Origin: UMGS172 sp045546915
GTDB taxonomy: Bacteria > Bacillota > Clostridia > Oscillospirales > Acutalibacteraceae
Direction of reading: 5' to 3'
NCBI GenBank assembly: GCA_045546915.1
Contig: JAZQDU010000003.1
Location: forward strand, 1 to 13,239
DNA length: 13,239 nt
The position numbers and the translations under genes were made by a program. Every line of letters begins with the position of its first letter. The stretch's first letter is position 1. Positions 7,668 through 13,239 of the stretch are shown piece after piece. The notes beneath the pieces were generated by a model, which was given only the letters and a program-made list of their open reading frames with translations, made no database searches and was not told where the DNA came from.

Positions 7668-10064
7668 ATGAAAGTAAGTTTAAGTTGGCTTAAAAAATAT
7701 GTTGATATCAATGTGCCTGTAGAAGAACTTTGCGATAAAATGGTTATGGCAGGCTTTGAGGTTGAGGAGATTGTAAACCAAGGCGACAGCATGCGTAACG
7801 TTGTTGTCGGTAAGGTTGTTGAAATGGAACGTCACCCCGACTCTGACCATATGTTTATCTGCCAAATTGACGTTGGTACGGGCGAAAATGTGCAGATTGT
7901 TACAGGTGCTCAGAACGTAAACGTTGGTGACCTTGTTCCTGCTGCACTTCACGATTCCGATTTGCCTAACGGAATGCATATCAAAAAGGGAAAACTTCGC
8001 GGTGTGCCCTCAAACGGTATGCTCTGTTCGGGTGAGGAGTTGTGTTTAATTGAGTCGGATTACCCCGGTGCAGAAGTTTACGGTATTATGATTTTAAAAT
8101 CCGATGCAGGCGCTCCCGGTACCGATATGCGTGATGTTTTAGGTCTTAATGATTATATTATCGACTTTAAGATTACGGCAAACCGTCCTGACTGCCAGAG
8201 CGTTTTAGGTATAGCCCGCGAGGCGGCTGTTGTGTTGGGCGTGCCGTTCTGCGAGCCTAACCCCGCATACAAAACCGTTGGCGACGATATTAACAATTAT
8301 ATCAGCGTAGAGGTTAAAAACTATGACCTTTGCCCTCGTTATCATGGCAGAGTTATTAAAAATGTTAAGATTGCCGAGTCACCCGATTGGCTTAAAAAGT
8401 GTGTAATCGCCGCCGGCATGCGTCCTATTAACAATATTGTTGATATCACTAACTTTGTAATGCTTGAAACCGGTATGCCTATGCATGCGTTTGATTTGCG
8501 TGATGTCAAGAGCAACAAGATAATTGTCCGCAATGCAAATGACGGCGAAAAAATAACTACTCTTGACGGAAAAGACCACGAGTTAACTTCTGATATGTTG
8601 GTTATTGCCGATGGTAGCGACCCTTCGTGTATCGCGGGTATTATGGGCGGTCTTGACAGCGAGATTAAAGAAGATACTACCGCAATTTTCTTTGAATGTG
8701 CAAAATTCCGTCGCGACAGTGTTCGTAAAACCGCAAGAAAATTAGGCGTTCGTACTGAAGCCAGCGGTCGTTTCGAACGTGGCGTTGATATTATCAATGT
8801 AAAATATGCTATGGAGCGTTGCTTACAACTTGTCGATGAGTTGGGCGCCGGCGAGGTTATAGACGGCGAGGTTGATTGTAATCAAGGTTTACCCGAAAAG
8901 AGAGAATTAAACGTTAGGGTTTCTGATGTTAACGCCCTTTTGGGACTTACAATTGATGCCAATGAAATGGTGCGCATTTTAAACAGCCTTTGCATTGAAA
9001 CAACCCTTAATGACGGTGTTTTGAACTGCCTTGTTCCGTCCTTCCGTGACGATATTGAGGGCAGAGCCGATATAGCCGAAGAGGTTATGCGAATTTACGG
9101 TTACGACCACATTGTAGGTACACCTATGAATGGTGCTGTAACAAGAGGCAAAAAGTTGCCCGAACGCATTAAGGCAGATAAAATCAAGTCTTGTCTTATC
9201 GCAAACGATTTTAATGAAATTACCACATATTCATTTATAGGCTCTAAAGCGATTGATGTCTTGAATTTGGCAGAAGACGACGCAAGAAGAAAATGCGTTA
9301 CCATTCTTAATCCTTTGGGTGATGAGTATTCTACTATGCGTACTCAGTTGGTAACATCTATGATGACAGTTCTCGGTACTAACTTTGCTCGTAAAAACGC
9401 AGAAGCAAAACTTTTTGAACTTAATAAAATTTTTGCTCCTAAAGAATTGCCTGTTACCTCGCAACCTTTAGAGGTTCCTGCTTTGTGCCTTGGCATGTAT
9501 GGCAGTGATGTTGATTTCTTTGCGCTTAAAGGTATTGTTGAGGCAGTTGTTTCTAAATTTACCAAGCGTGCTGTCAGTGTAGAGGTTGCAAATGAAACGT
9601 ATCTCCACCCCGGCAGAAGCGCAGTAGCCTATTTGGGTCAAACTGCTGTTGCCACCTTTGGTGAGGTACATCCTAAAGTTGCCGAAAGTTTTGGCATTGA
9701 TGCAAGATGCTATATTGCCGAGATTAAACTCGACGAACTTTACAAACTTCCTGCCGAAAAATCGGTTTATAAACCGCTTCCTAAATTCCCCGCAGTTGAG
9801 CGTGACTTTGCTCTTGTGTGCGATGCTGATACTCCTGTTGGAACACTTGATAAAGCAATCCGCGAGGGAGCAGGCAGACTTTGTGAAAAGGTTGAACTGT
9901 TTGACGTTTATCAGGGTTCACAGATTGCCGAGGGTAAAAAGAGTGTTGCCTACAGAGTAACTTTACGTTCTTTGGAAGGCACCCTTGCTGAAGAAGATAC
10001 AACACGTATTGTAAATAAAATAATGAAAAAACTTGAGGCTGTGGGAGCAACTCTCAGAGTATAA
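7668..10064 (+). CDS. pheT: Phenylalanyl-tRNA synthetase beta subunit
   Basis: PheT completes the phenylalanyl-tRNA synthetase. It binds tRNA-Phe and hydrolyses mischarged Tyr-tRNA-Phe. The full-length 798-residue protein shows the expected order. An OB-fold tRNA-binding domain (~40-150) carries the ERHPDSDHM signature. The B3/B4 editing region (~210-385) includes RPINNIVDITNFVM. A B5 domain (~410-480) ends in DIAEEVMRIYGYDHI. A class II-like non-catalytic core (~490-690) includes YLHPGRSA. A C-terminal FDX-ACB anticodon-binding domain (~704-797) starts at PLPKFPAVERDFAL. The ribosome site AGGAGGG (7653-7659) overlaps the end of the pheS stop codon region, so the two genes are likely translated in balance. 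A terminator follows 14 bases after the stop. Confidence 0.98.
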   Translation: MKVSLSWLKKYVDINVPVEELCDKMVMAGFEVEEIVNQGDSMRNVVVGKVVEMERHPDSDHMFICQIDVGTGENVQIVTGAQNVNVGDLVPAALHDSDLPNGMHIKKGKLRGVPSNGMLCSGEELCLIESDYPGAEVYGIMILKSDAGAPGTDMRDVLGLNDYIIDFKITANRPDCQSVLGIAREAAVVLGVPFCEPNPAYKTVGDDINNYISVEVKNYDLCPRYHGRVIKNVKIAESPDWLKKCVIAAGMRPINNIVDITNFVMLETGMPMHAFDLRDVKSNKIIVRNANDGEKITTLDGKDHELTSDMLVIADGSDPSCIAGIMGGLDSEIKEDTTAIFFECAKFRRDSVRKTARKLGVRTEASGRFERGVDIINVKYAMERCLQLVDELGAGEVIDGEVDCNQGLPEKRELNVRVSDVNALLGLTIDANEMVRILNSLCIETTLNDGVLNCLVPSFRDDIEGRADIAEEVMRIYGYDHIVGTPMNGAVTRGKKLPERIKADKIKSCLIANDFNEITTYSFIGSKAIDVLNLAEDDARRKCVTILNPLGDEYSTMRTQLVTSMMTVLGTNFARKNAEAKLFELNKIFAPKELPVTSQPLEVPALCLGMYGSDVDFFALKGIVEAVVSKFTKRAVSVEVANETYLHPGRSAVAYLGQTAVATFGEVHPKVAESFGIDARCYIAEIKLDELYKLPAEKSVYKPLPKFPAVERDFALVCDADTPVGTLDKAIREGAGRLCEKVELFDVYQGSQIAEGKKSVAYRVTLRSLEGTLAEEDTTRIVNKIMKKLEAVGATLRV

Positions 10065-10077
10065 CAAGTCTTATTAG

Positions 10078-10105
10078 ACCGCCGTGAGAAATCATGGCGG
10101 TTTTA
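10078..10105 (+). terminator. Rho-independent terminator after pheT
   Basis: ACCGCCGTGA (10078-10087) and TCATGGCGGT (10092-10101) pair over ten bases with one G-T pair around a GAAA tetraloop. A short TTTTATCTT tail follows. It ends the pheST transcript before the next promoter. Confidence 0.88.
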
Positions 10106-10146
10106 TCTTGTTGCGATATTGTAATATATTTGTTACAAACCCGTTG

Positions 10147-10175
10147 TTGTTTTTTTGCTTTGTTTGGACTATAAT
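10147..10175 (+). promoter_or_regulatory. Sigma-A-type promoter of the yfbR-like gene
   Basis: TTGTTT (-35, 10147-10152) and a perfect TATAAT (-10, 10170-10175) are spaced by 17 bases. This gives a short leader before the HD-domain gene. Confidence 0.8.
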
Positions 10176-10201
10176 CTTTATGTAAAGAAAGGGTGAAAAC
10201 A

Positions 10202-10777
10202 TTGAACAGCCATTTTTATGCCATGCTTTTCAGAATGAAGTATATCGACCGTTGGGCACTTATGCGTAACACACGTAAAGAGACGTTGAGTGAGCATACG
10301 CTTGAAACGGCTTTTATAGCGCATGCGTTGGCGGTTATTGAAAATAAGCGTTTAGGGGGCAGTGTAAATGCCGAAAGGGCGGCTGTTTTAGCGCTTTTTC
10401 ATGACGTGCCCGAAATAATAACCGGCGACCTTCCTACACCGGTGAAGTATTATAATGAGGATATAAAAACCGCCTACCGTGAGATGGAAGTGGCGGCCGA
10501 AAAACGGTTGCTTGGTTTAGTGCCTGAGGATTTAAGGGAGGAATTTGAGGCGATTTTCGGCGAAACCGATGAACATTTGCTAAAGTTAGTTAAAGCCGCG
10601 GATAAAATTTCGGCACTCATTAAGTGCAAGGATGAACTGTCTCTCGGTAACCGCGATTTTTCTGCAGCCGAGCGTTCTACTGCTAAAGCAATTAAAGAAC
10701 TGAATCTTCCCGCTGCTGACATTTTTGTTGAAGAGTTTTTGAAAAGTTTTTCACTTTCTCTCGACGAACAAAAATAG
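10202..10777 (+). CDS. yfbR: YfbR-like HD-domain 5'-deoxynucleotidase
   Basis: The enzyme is predicted to hydrolyse deoxynucleoside 5'-monophosphates to deoxynucleosides and phosphate in the cytoplasm, tuning nucleotide pools. It matches E. coli YfbR along its whole length. Numbered from the TTG start (191 residues), the metal site is H32 (SEHTLE), H67-D68 (ALFHDVPE) and D134 (KAADK). The phosphate/sugar contacts R17-W18 (IDRWALMRN), E71 and D76 (TGDLPTPVKY) are also present. The TTG at 10202 is preferred because AAAGGG (10188-10193) lies eight bases upstream and the protein then opens M-N-S-H-F, like E. coli M-K-Q-S-H-F. The in-frame GTG at 10193 (194 residues) overlaps that ribosome site and is less likely. 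The gene has its own promoter and is not in the pheST operon. Confidence 0.9.
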   Translation: MNSHFYAMLFRMKYIDRWALMRNTRKETLSEHTLETAFIAHALAVIENKRLGGSVNAERAAVLALFHDVPEIITGDLPTPVKYYNEDIKTAYREMEVAAEKRLLGLVPEDLREEFEAIFGETDEHLLKLVKAADKISALIKCKDELSLGNRDFSAAERSTAKAIKELNLPAADIFVEEFLKSFSLSLDEQK

Positions 10778-10782
10778 TTCGG

Positions 10783-10811
10783 TTGCAAAAAGGCAAGTTT
10801 TGTGTTATAAT
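10783..10811 (+). promoter_or_regulatory. Sigma-A-type promoter of the pseudokinase gene
   Basis: TTGCAA (-35, 10783-10788) and TATAAT (-10, 10806-10811) are spaced by 17 bases. The -35 begins six bases after the yfbR stop, and no terminator lies between. Confidence 0.8.
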
Positions 10812-10856
10812 ATATTTTAATCCAAGTTTTTAATTGAAATTGAAAGGAATGAAGTT

Positions 10857-12578
10857 ATGCTTAATCCTAACAATCTCTGTCCCGGATGTATGAGTGAAAA
10901 AATGTCGGACGGCAAGTGCCCTATTTGCGGATATAATCCTGACGAACCCGTAAATCCTGCTTATCTTGTGCCCGGCTCCATGCTCGACGGACGATATGTA
11001 ATTGGTAAGGTTATTGATTCTAACGGTGAGGGAGTTACATATTTAGGTTACGATACGGTCACTTCTTCTAATGTTAATATTCGCGAATTTTTCCCGGTAG
11101 GCCTTTGCGAAAGAGATGCTTTTGACGGCTCGGTTGCCATGATTACCGGCAGTGAGTTTAATTATAACGATACGCTTATGAAGTTTATCGAACTTTCCAA
11201 GACCTTGTTCCGCCTTAACGAACTTCCTGCGCTTTTTGATGTTTTAGATGTCAGAGAGGCTAACAATACTGCATATCGAATTACAAAATCGGTTCCCGGC
11301 ATATCTTTAAGGGAATTTTTGATGCGTAACGGCGGAATGCTTAAGTGGGATCAGGCTCGTTCGCTTTTTGCACCGCTTATTTCATCGATTTCGGCGCTTC
11401 ATAAAGCAGGTGTAATACATCGCGGTATTTCGCCCGATACACTTATTGTAGGTAAAGACGGCAAAATTAGAATAAACAGTTTTCTTATCCCTGAGGCAAG
11501 AACGGCTAAAAGCGTTTTGACGTCGCAGATGTTTCCCGGATTTGCCGCAGTTGAGCAATACGGCAGTGTAGGTAATCAAGGCCCTTGGACCGATATTTAT
11601 GCCTTTGCCGCTACCATTTACAGAACGCTTGTAGGCAACCCCCCGCCTGAGGCGCCTGCCCGTTTACAGAATGATAACATGACCATTCCTGCACAAATAG
11701 CCAGGGAAACACCTAAAATTGTGCTTGAGACTTTGGCAAATGCTTTGCAGGTGTTGCCGGAAGACCGTACACACAGCATTGATGAAATGCGAAAGGGACT
11801 TTCGGTATCGTCGGCTCAGGTTGCGGCTGCAGCAACCGTTGTTCCGCCAAGAGCACACACAATGGTTGAGCCTGACAACGGTTATTCAACCAAGAAAAAG
11901 AAGAAAAACAAGGGCACCGGAGGTGTTTACGGTGTTGTTGCTTGCGTTGTGACGGTTTGCTTACTTATTGCGATACTTTTTGGAGTGCTTTTCAGCATGG
12001 GTGTTTTCGAACAGGATAAGGAATCAAACGAGTCGCAAAAGCCCACAAGCAGTGTAGTGTCAATAGACGACGGAGAAACAGCGTCTAAGGTTGACGTTGA
12101 CCTCGACGAAAAATACAAATTGCCAGATCTTGTTGGCCAATATTTCTATTTGGCAGAAAGTGGCCAAAGTGTACTTGAAACCGATAAGGTAAAGATTGTT
12201 ATTTCGTCTAAGAAGTATAGTGATGAATATGAGGCGGGACAAATCATTTCGCAGCTTCCGGCTTCAGGCACCTCAGTTCCGGTGGGCAAAACGACAATTG
12301 AAGTTGTTGTAAGTATGGGCCCGCAAAAAATTGAACTGGCGACACTTGTTGAGGAGTTGCATCTTGGAGGACTTAGTTCTCAAGAAGCAGAACTTGCGCT
12401 TTTAAGACGAGGTTTCCTTAATATAGAAATAAGGCAAGAGGCATATGACGAAGGATATGCTCACGATGTTGTGTTGAGGGTTGAGTCAAATGCAGGCGAA
12501 TGGGTAAGCACCGATTCGTTAATTGTACTTTATACTAACAAGTTTGTGCCGCCGTTGACCGACAGTGAAGTGCCTTAA
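10857..12578 (+). CDS. Membrane-anchored zinc-ribbon / serine-threonine pseudokinase / PASTA protein
   Basis: The 573-residue protein has an N-terminal zinc ribbon (C8, C11, C21, C24) and a kinase-like fold at ~45-315. A basic linker (KKKKKNK, 346-352), one membrane helix (~357-381) and two degenerate PASTA-like repeats (~420-488 and ~489-560, the first opening LPDLVG) follow. PASTA domains usually bind muropeptides or lipid II outside the cell. The kinase part belongs to a clostridial family with VAIKEYFP and HRDISPDN motifs, but here the key residues have changed. The ATP lysine is R76 (VNIREFF), the catalytic Asp is G190 (HRGISPDT), the metal-binding Asn is T195, and DFG is S208-F-L210. 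The glycine loop and alpha-C Glu also look lost. Fold residues are kept: EQY (233-235), WTD (244-246), R304. It is therefore probably a signalling scaffold or receptor rather than an active kinase (inference). AAAGGA (10843-10848) precedes the ATG. Confidence 0.88.
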   Translation: MLNPNNLCPGCMSEKMSDGKCPICGYNPDEPVNPAYLVPGSMLDGRYVIGKVIDSNGEGVTYLGYDTVTSSNVNIREFFPVGLCERDAFDGSVAMITGSEFNYNDTLMKFIELSKTLFRLNELPALFDVLDVREANNTAYRITKSVPGISLREFLMRNGGMLKWDQARSLFAPLISSISALHKAGVIHRGISPDTLIVGKDGKIRINSFLIPEARTAKSVLTSQMFPGFAAVEQYGSVGNQGPWTDIYAFAATIYRTLVGNPPPEAPARLQNDNMTIPAQIARETPKIVLETLANALQVLPEDRTHSIDEMRKGLSVSSAQVAAAATVVPPRAHTMVEPDNGYSTKKKKKNKGTGGVYGVVACVVTVCLLIAILFGVLFSMGVFEQDKESNESQKPTSSVVSIDDGETASKVDVDLDEKYKLPDLVGQYFYLAESGQSVLETDKVKIVISSKKYSDEYEAGQIISQLPASGTSVPVGKTTIEVVVSMGPQKIELATLVEELHLGGLSSQEAELALLRRGFLNIEIRQEAYDEGYAHDVVLRVESNAGEWVSTDSLIVLYTNKFVPPLTDSEVP

Positions 12579-12613
12579 TGCGATGATAAAAACAAAGTAA
12601 TATAAAATTTATG

Positions 12614-12654
12614 TTTTCGGCAGAGATAAAATGTTGTCTCTGCCGAAAAATTTT
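12614..12654 (+). terminator. Probable terminator after the pseudokinase gene
   Basis: A perfect 13-base inverted repeat, TTTTCGGCAGAGA (12614-12626) and TCTCTGCCGAAAA (12637-12649), surrounds a 10-base loop and is followed by AATTTT. The T-run is short, so efficiency is uncertain. It lies between the pseudokinase stop and the tRNA promoter. Confidence 0.65.
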
Positions 12655-12664
12655 AAAAAAGCAC

Positions 12665-12693
12665 TTGACAAAACGCCTTTTGGGTATTATAAT
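12665..12693 (+). promoter_or_regulatory. Consensus sigma-A promoter of the tRNA pair
   Basis: A perfect TTGACA (12665-12670) and perfect TATAAT (12688-12693) are spaced by exactly 17 bases, the strongest promoter in the window. Transcription would start near 12700, about 25 bases before tRNA-Met. Confidence 0.92.
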
Positions 12694-12724
12694 ATCGAAG
12701 TCGCGTTAATGCGGTATAATACTT

Positions 12725-12801
12725 GGCGGTATAGCTCAGTTGGCTAGAGCACTCGGTTCATACCCGATTTGTCGTAGGTTCAAGTCCTATTACCGCTACC
12801 A
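12725..12801 (+). tRNA. tRNA-Met (anticodon CAU), elongator type
   Basis: The 77-base cloverleaf has acceptor GGCGGTA/TACCGCT, D stem GCTC/GAGC and anticodon loop TTCATAC (CAT at 34-36). The T arm is GTAGG-TTCAAGT-CCTAT, and discriminator A and CCA are encoded. The G1-T72 acceptor pair and overall sequence resemble the Firmicutes elongator tRNA-Met. The initiator would have an unpaired 1-72 position and GC-rich anticodon stem. The outermost anticodon-stem pair (C-T) is mismatched. A tRNA-Ile with lysidine-modified CAU is less likely on sequence resemblance. Confidence 0.95.
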
Positions 12802-12805
12802 ATAT

Positions 12806-12880
12806 GGCCCGGTGGTCAAGCGGTTAAGACACCGCCCTTTCACGGCGGTAACACGAGTTCGATTCTCGTCCGGGTCACCA
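12806..12880 (+). tRNA. tRNA-Glu (anticodon UUC)
   Basis: The 75-base cloverleaf has acceptor GGCCCGG/CCGGGTC and anticodon stem CCGCC/GGCGG around loop CTTTCAC (TTC at 34-36). The T arm is ACGAG-TTCGATT-CTCGT, and discriminator A and CCA are encoded. It closely resembles the Firmicutes tRNA-Glu. It lies four bases after tRNA-Met and is surely co-transcribed with it. In these bacteria Glu-tRNA also feeds tetrapyrrole synthesis. Confidence 0.97.
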
Positions 12881-12897
12881 AATTAAAAAGACACCTT

Positions 12898-13128
12898 TGT
12901 GGCACCCTCCGTAAGGAAGGTGCCACAGTTATATTCGCGGGCGGCGAGTGATATTGCTTCGCAGTTATATTTGGGCTACGCCCAAGTTATATTCGCTTCG
13001 CGAGTTTTTGGGGCGAATATAATATCACTGAAACTGCAAGGTTTCAATATCACTCTTTTGGAAATATCTCGCCGTTGGCGAGGTATTCCAAAGGAATATC
13101 ACTGTGAGACCTGTCTCACAATATCACT
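12898..13128 (+). repeat. Hairpin array with a 9-base linker in two opposed orientations (4 + 4)
   Basis: This is a non-coding run of short stem-loops separated by a 9-base word. Left half linkers: AGTTATATT (12927-12935), AGTGATATT (12947-12955), AGTTATATT (12963-12971, 12985-12993). Right half linkers: AATATCACT, four exact copies (13021-13029, 13046-13054, 13095-13103, 13120-13128), the reverse complement of the 12947 copy. Hairpins between them: TGTGGCACC/GGTGCCACA (12898-12927), CGC/GCG (12936-12946), GCTTCGC (12956-12962), TGGGC/GCCCA (12972-12984), CGC/GCG (12994-13002), GAAAC/GTTTC (13030-13045), a long imperfect stem (13055-13094) and GTGAGAC/GTCTCAC (13104-13119). At the centre TTATATTCGC (12987-12996) pairs perfectly with GCGAATATAA (13013-13022). 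The whole could fold as a nested, multi-branched cruciform or RNA. No coding signal explains it, and its function is unknown. The first hairpin may also end the tRNA transcript, although no T-run follows it. Confidence 0.85.
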
Positions 13129-13209
13129 TAATATTCTTATTTTTGAGATAGGTTAGTTTGAAAAATATGTACTCCCGTTACGCACATTTGAAAGTGCGTA
13201 ACCCACTAT
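13129..13209. other. AT-rich spacer with one perfect hairpin; no gene seen
   Basis: After the array, an AT-rich stretch without an open frame leads to a perfect 9-base inverted repeat, GTTACGCAC (13177-13185) and GTGCGTAAC (13194-13202), around an 8-base loop. It lacks the AATATCACT linker, so it is probably a separate element: an operator-like palindrome, a transcript-end structure, or the edge of a mobile element. The sequence does not decide between these. Confidence 0.5.
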
Positions 13210-13239
13210 GACACTTATCTGTAGAAAGTGTCAATTTTT
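13210..13239 (+). terminator. Possible Rho-independent terminator at window end
   Basis: GACACTT (13210-13216) and AAGTGTC (13226-13232) pair over seven bases around a 9-base loop and are followed by AATTTTT, cut by the window end. It could close the tRNA/hairpin-array transcript on the + strand. The stem is short and AT-rich, so this is tentative. Confidence 0.45.

Noticed and set aside
8342..8797. 151-codon antisense frame inside pheT
   Set aside because: Lies wholly within the conserved B3/B4 editing region of pheT; a shadow frame.
11421..11426. Sequencing error as the cause of the HRG motif
   Set aside because: Several independent catalytic sites (76, 190, 195, 208, 210) are changed together in an intact frame, so a single base error cannot explain it.
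12715..12720. Second TATAAT just before tRNA-Met
   Set aside because: Too close to the tRNA 5' end (start would fall inside the tRNA) and no -35 at the right spacing; the 12665-12693 promoter is far better.
12927..13128. CRISPR array
   Set aside because: The repeat is only 9 bases, spacers are self-complementary hairpins of uneven length, the orientation inverts halfway, and no cas gene is present.
12899..13156. 85-codon open frame on the + strand after the tRNA genes
   Set aside because: It runs straight through the hairpin/linker array, has no ribosome binding site and its translation has no recognisable domain; the repeats explain the sequence better.
13206..13234. Minus-strand promoter starting with TTGACA (13229-13234)
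   Set aside because: The -10 position reads TCATAG, a poor match, and the TTGACA is part of the 13210-13232 hairpin; no minus-strand gene follows in the window.

Overview
The window comes from a Gram-positive bacterium of the class Clostridia, most likely a gut-type Oscillospirales/Ruminococcaceae-like organism. This is an inference. It rests on strong AGGAGG-type ribosome binding sites, a T-box leader in front of pheS, CCA-encoding tRNA genes closely matching Firmicutes types, moderately AT-rich DNA, and a zinc-ribbon/kinase/PASTA protein of a kind common in that order. All recognisable genes lie on the + strand. No integrase, transposase, CRISPR array or phage gene is visible.

Left block (1-6275): the 3' part of secA (Sec translocase ATPase) is followed, with gaps of only 15, 1 and 12 bases, by three genes. 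They are a cytoplasmic GH43 glycoside hydrolase resembling exo-beta-1,3-galactanases, a DUF1643 protein of unknown function, and a multi-pass membrane protein with an alkaline-phosphatase/sulfatase-superfamily domain of the LtaS type. No terminator separates them, so they probably form one read-through operon.

Middle block (6276-10104): a promoter, a complete T-box riboswitch (candidate Phe specifier UUC, stem III, T-box, attenuator), then pheS and pheT (both subunits of phenylalanyl-tRNA synthetase) and a terminator. Uncharged tRNA-Phe would switch this operon on.

Right block (10105-12660): two single-gene units, each with a near-consensus promoter of 17-base spacing. The first is a YfbR-type HD-domain 5'-deoxynucleotidase, probably starting at a TTG codon. 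The second is a membrane-anchored zinc-ribbon/kinase-fold/PASTA protein that has lost the main catalytic residues of protein kinases and looks like a pseudokinase.

End block (12661-13239): a consensus promoter drives tRNA-Met(CAU) and tRNA-Glu(UUC). Next comes an unusual non-coding array of short hairpins separated by a 9-base linker. Four linkers in one orientation (AGTTATATT/AGTGATATT) and four in the other (AATATCACT) are arranged almost symmetrically around a central palindrome. Two further hairpins follow, the last ending in a T-run. The array is the most unexplained structure here; the pseudokinase is the most interesting protein.
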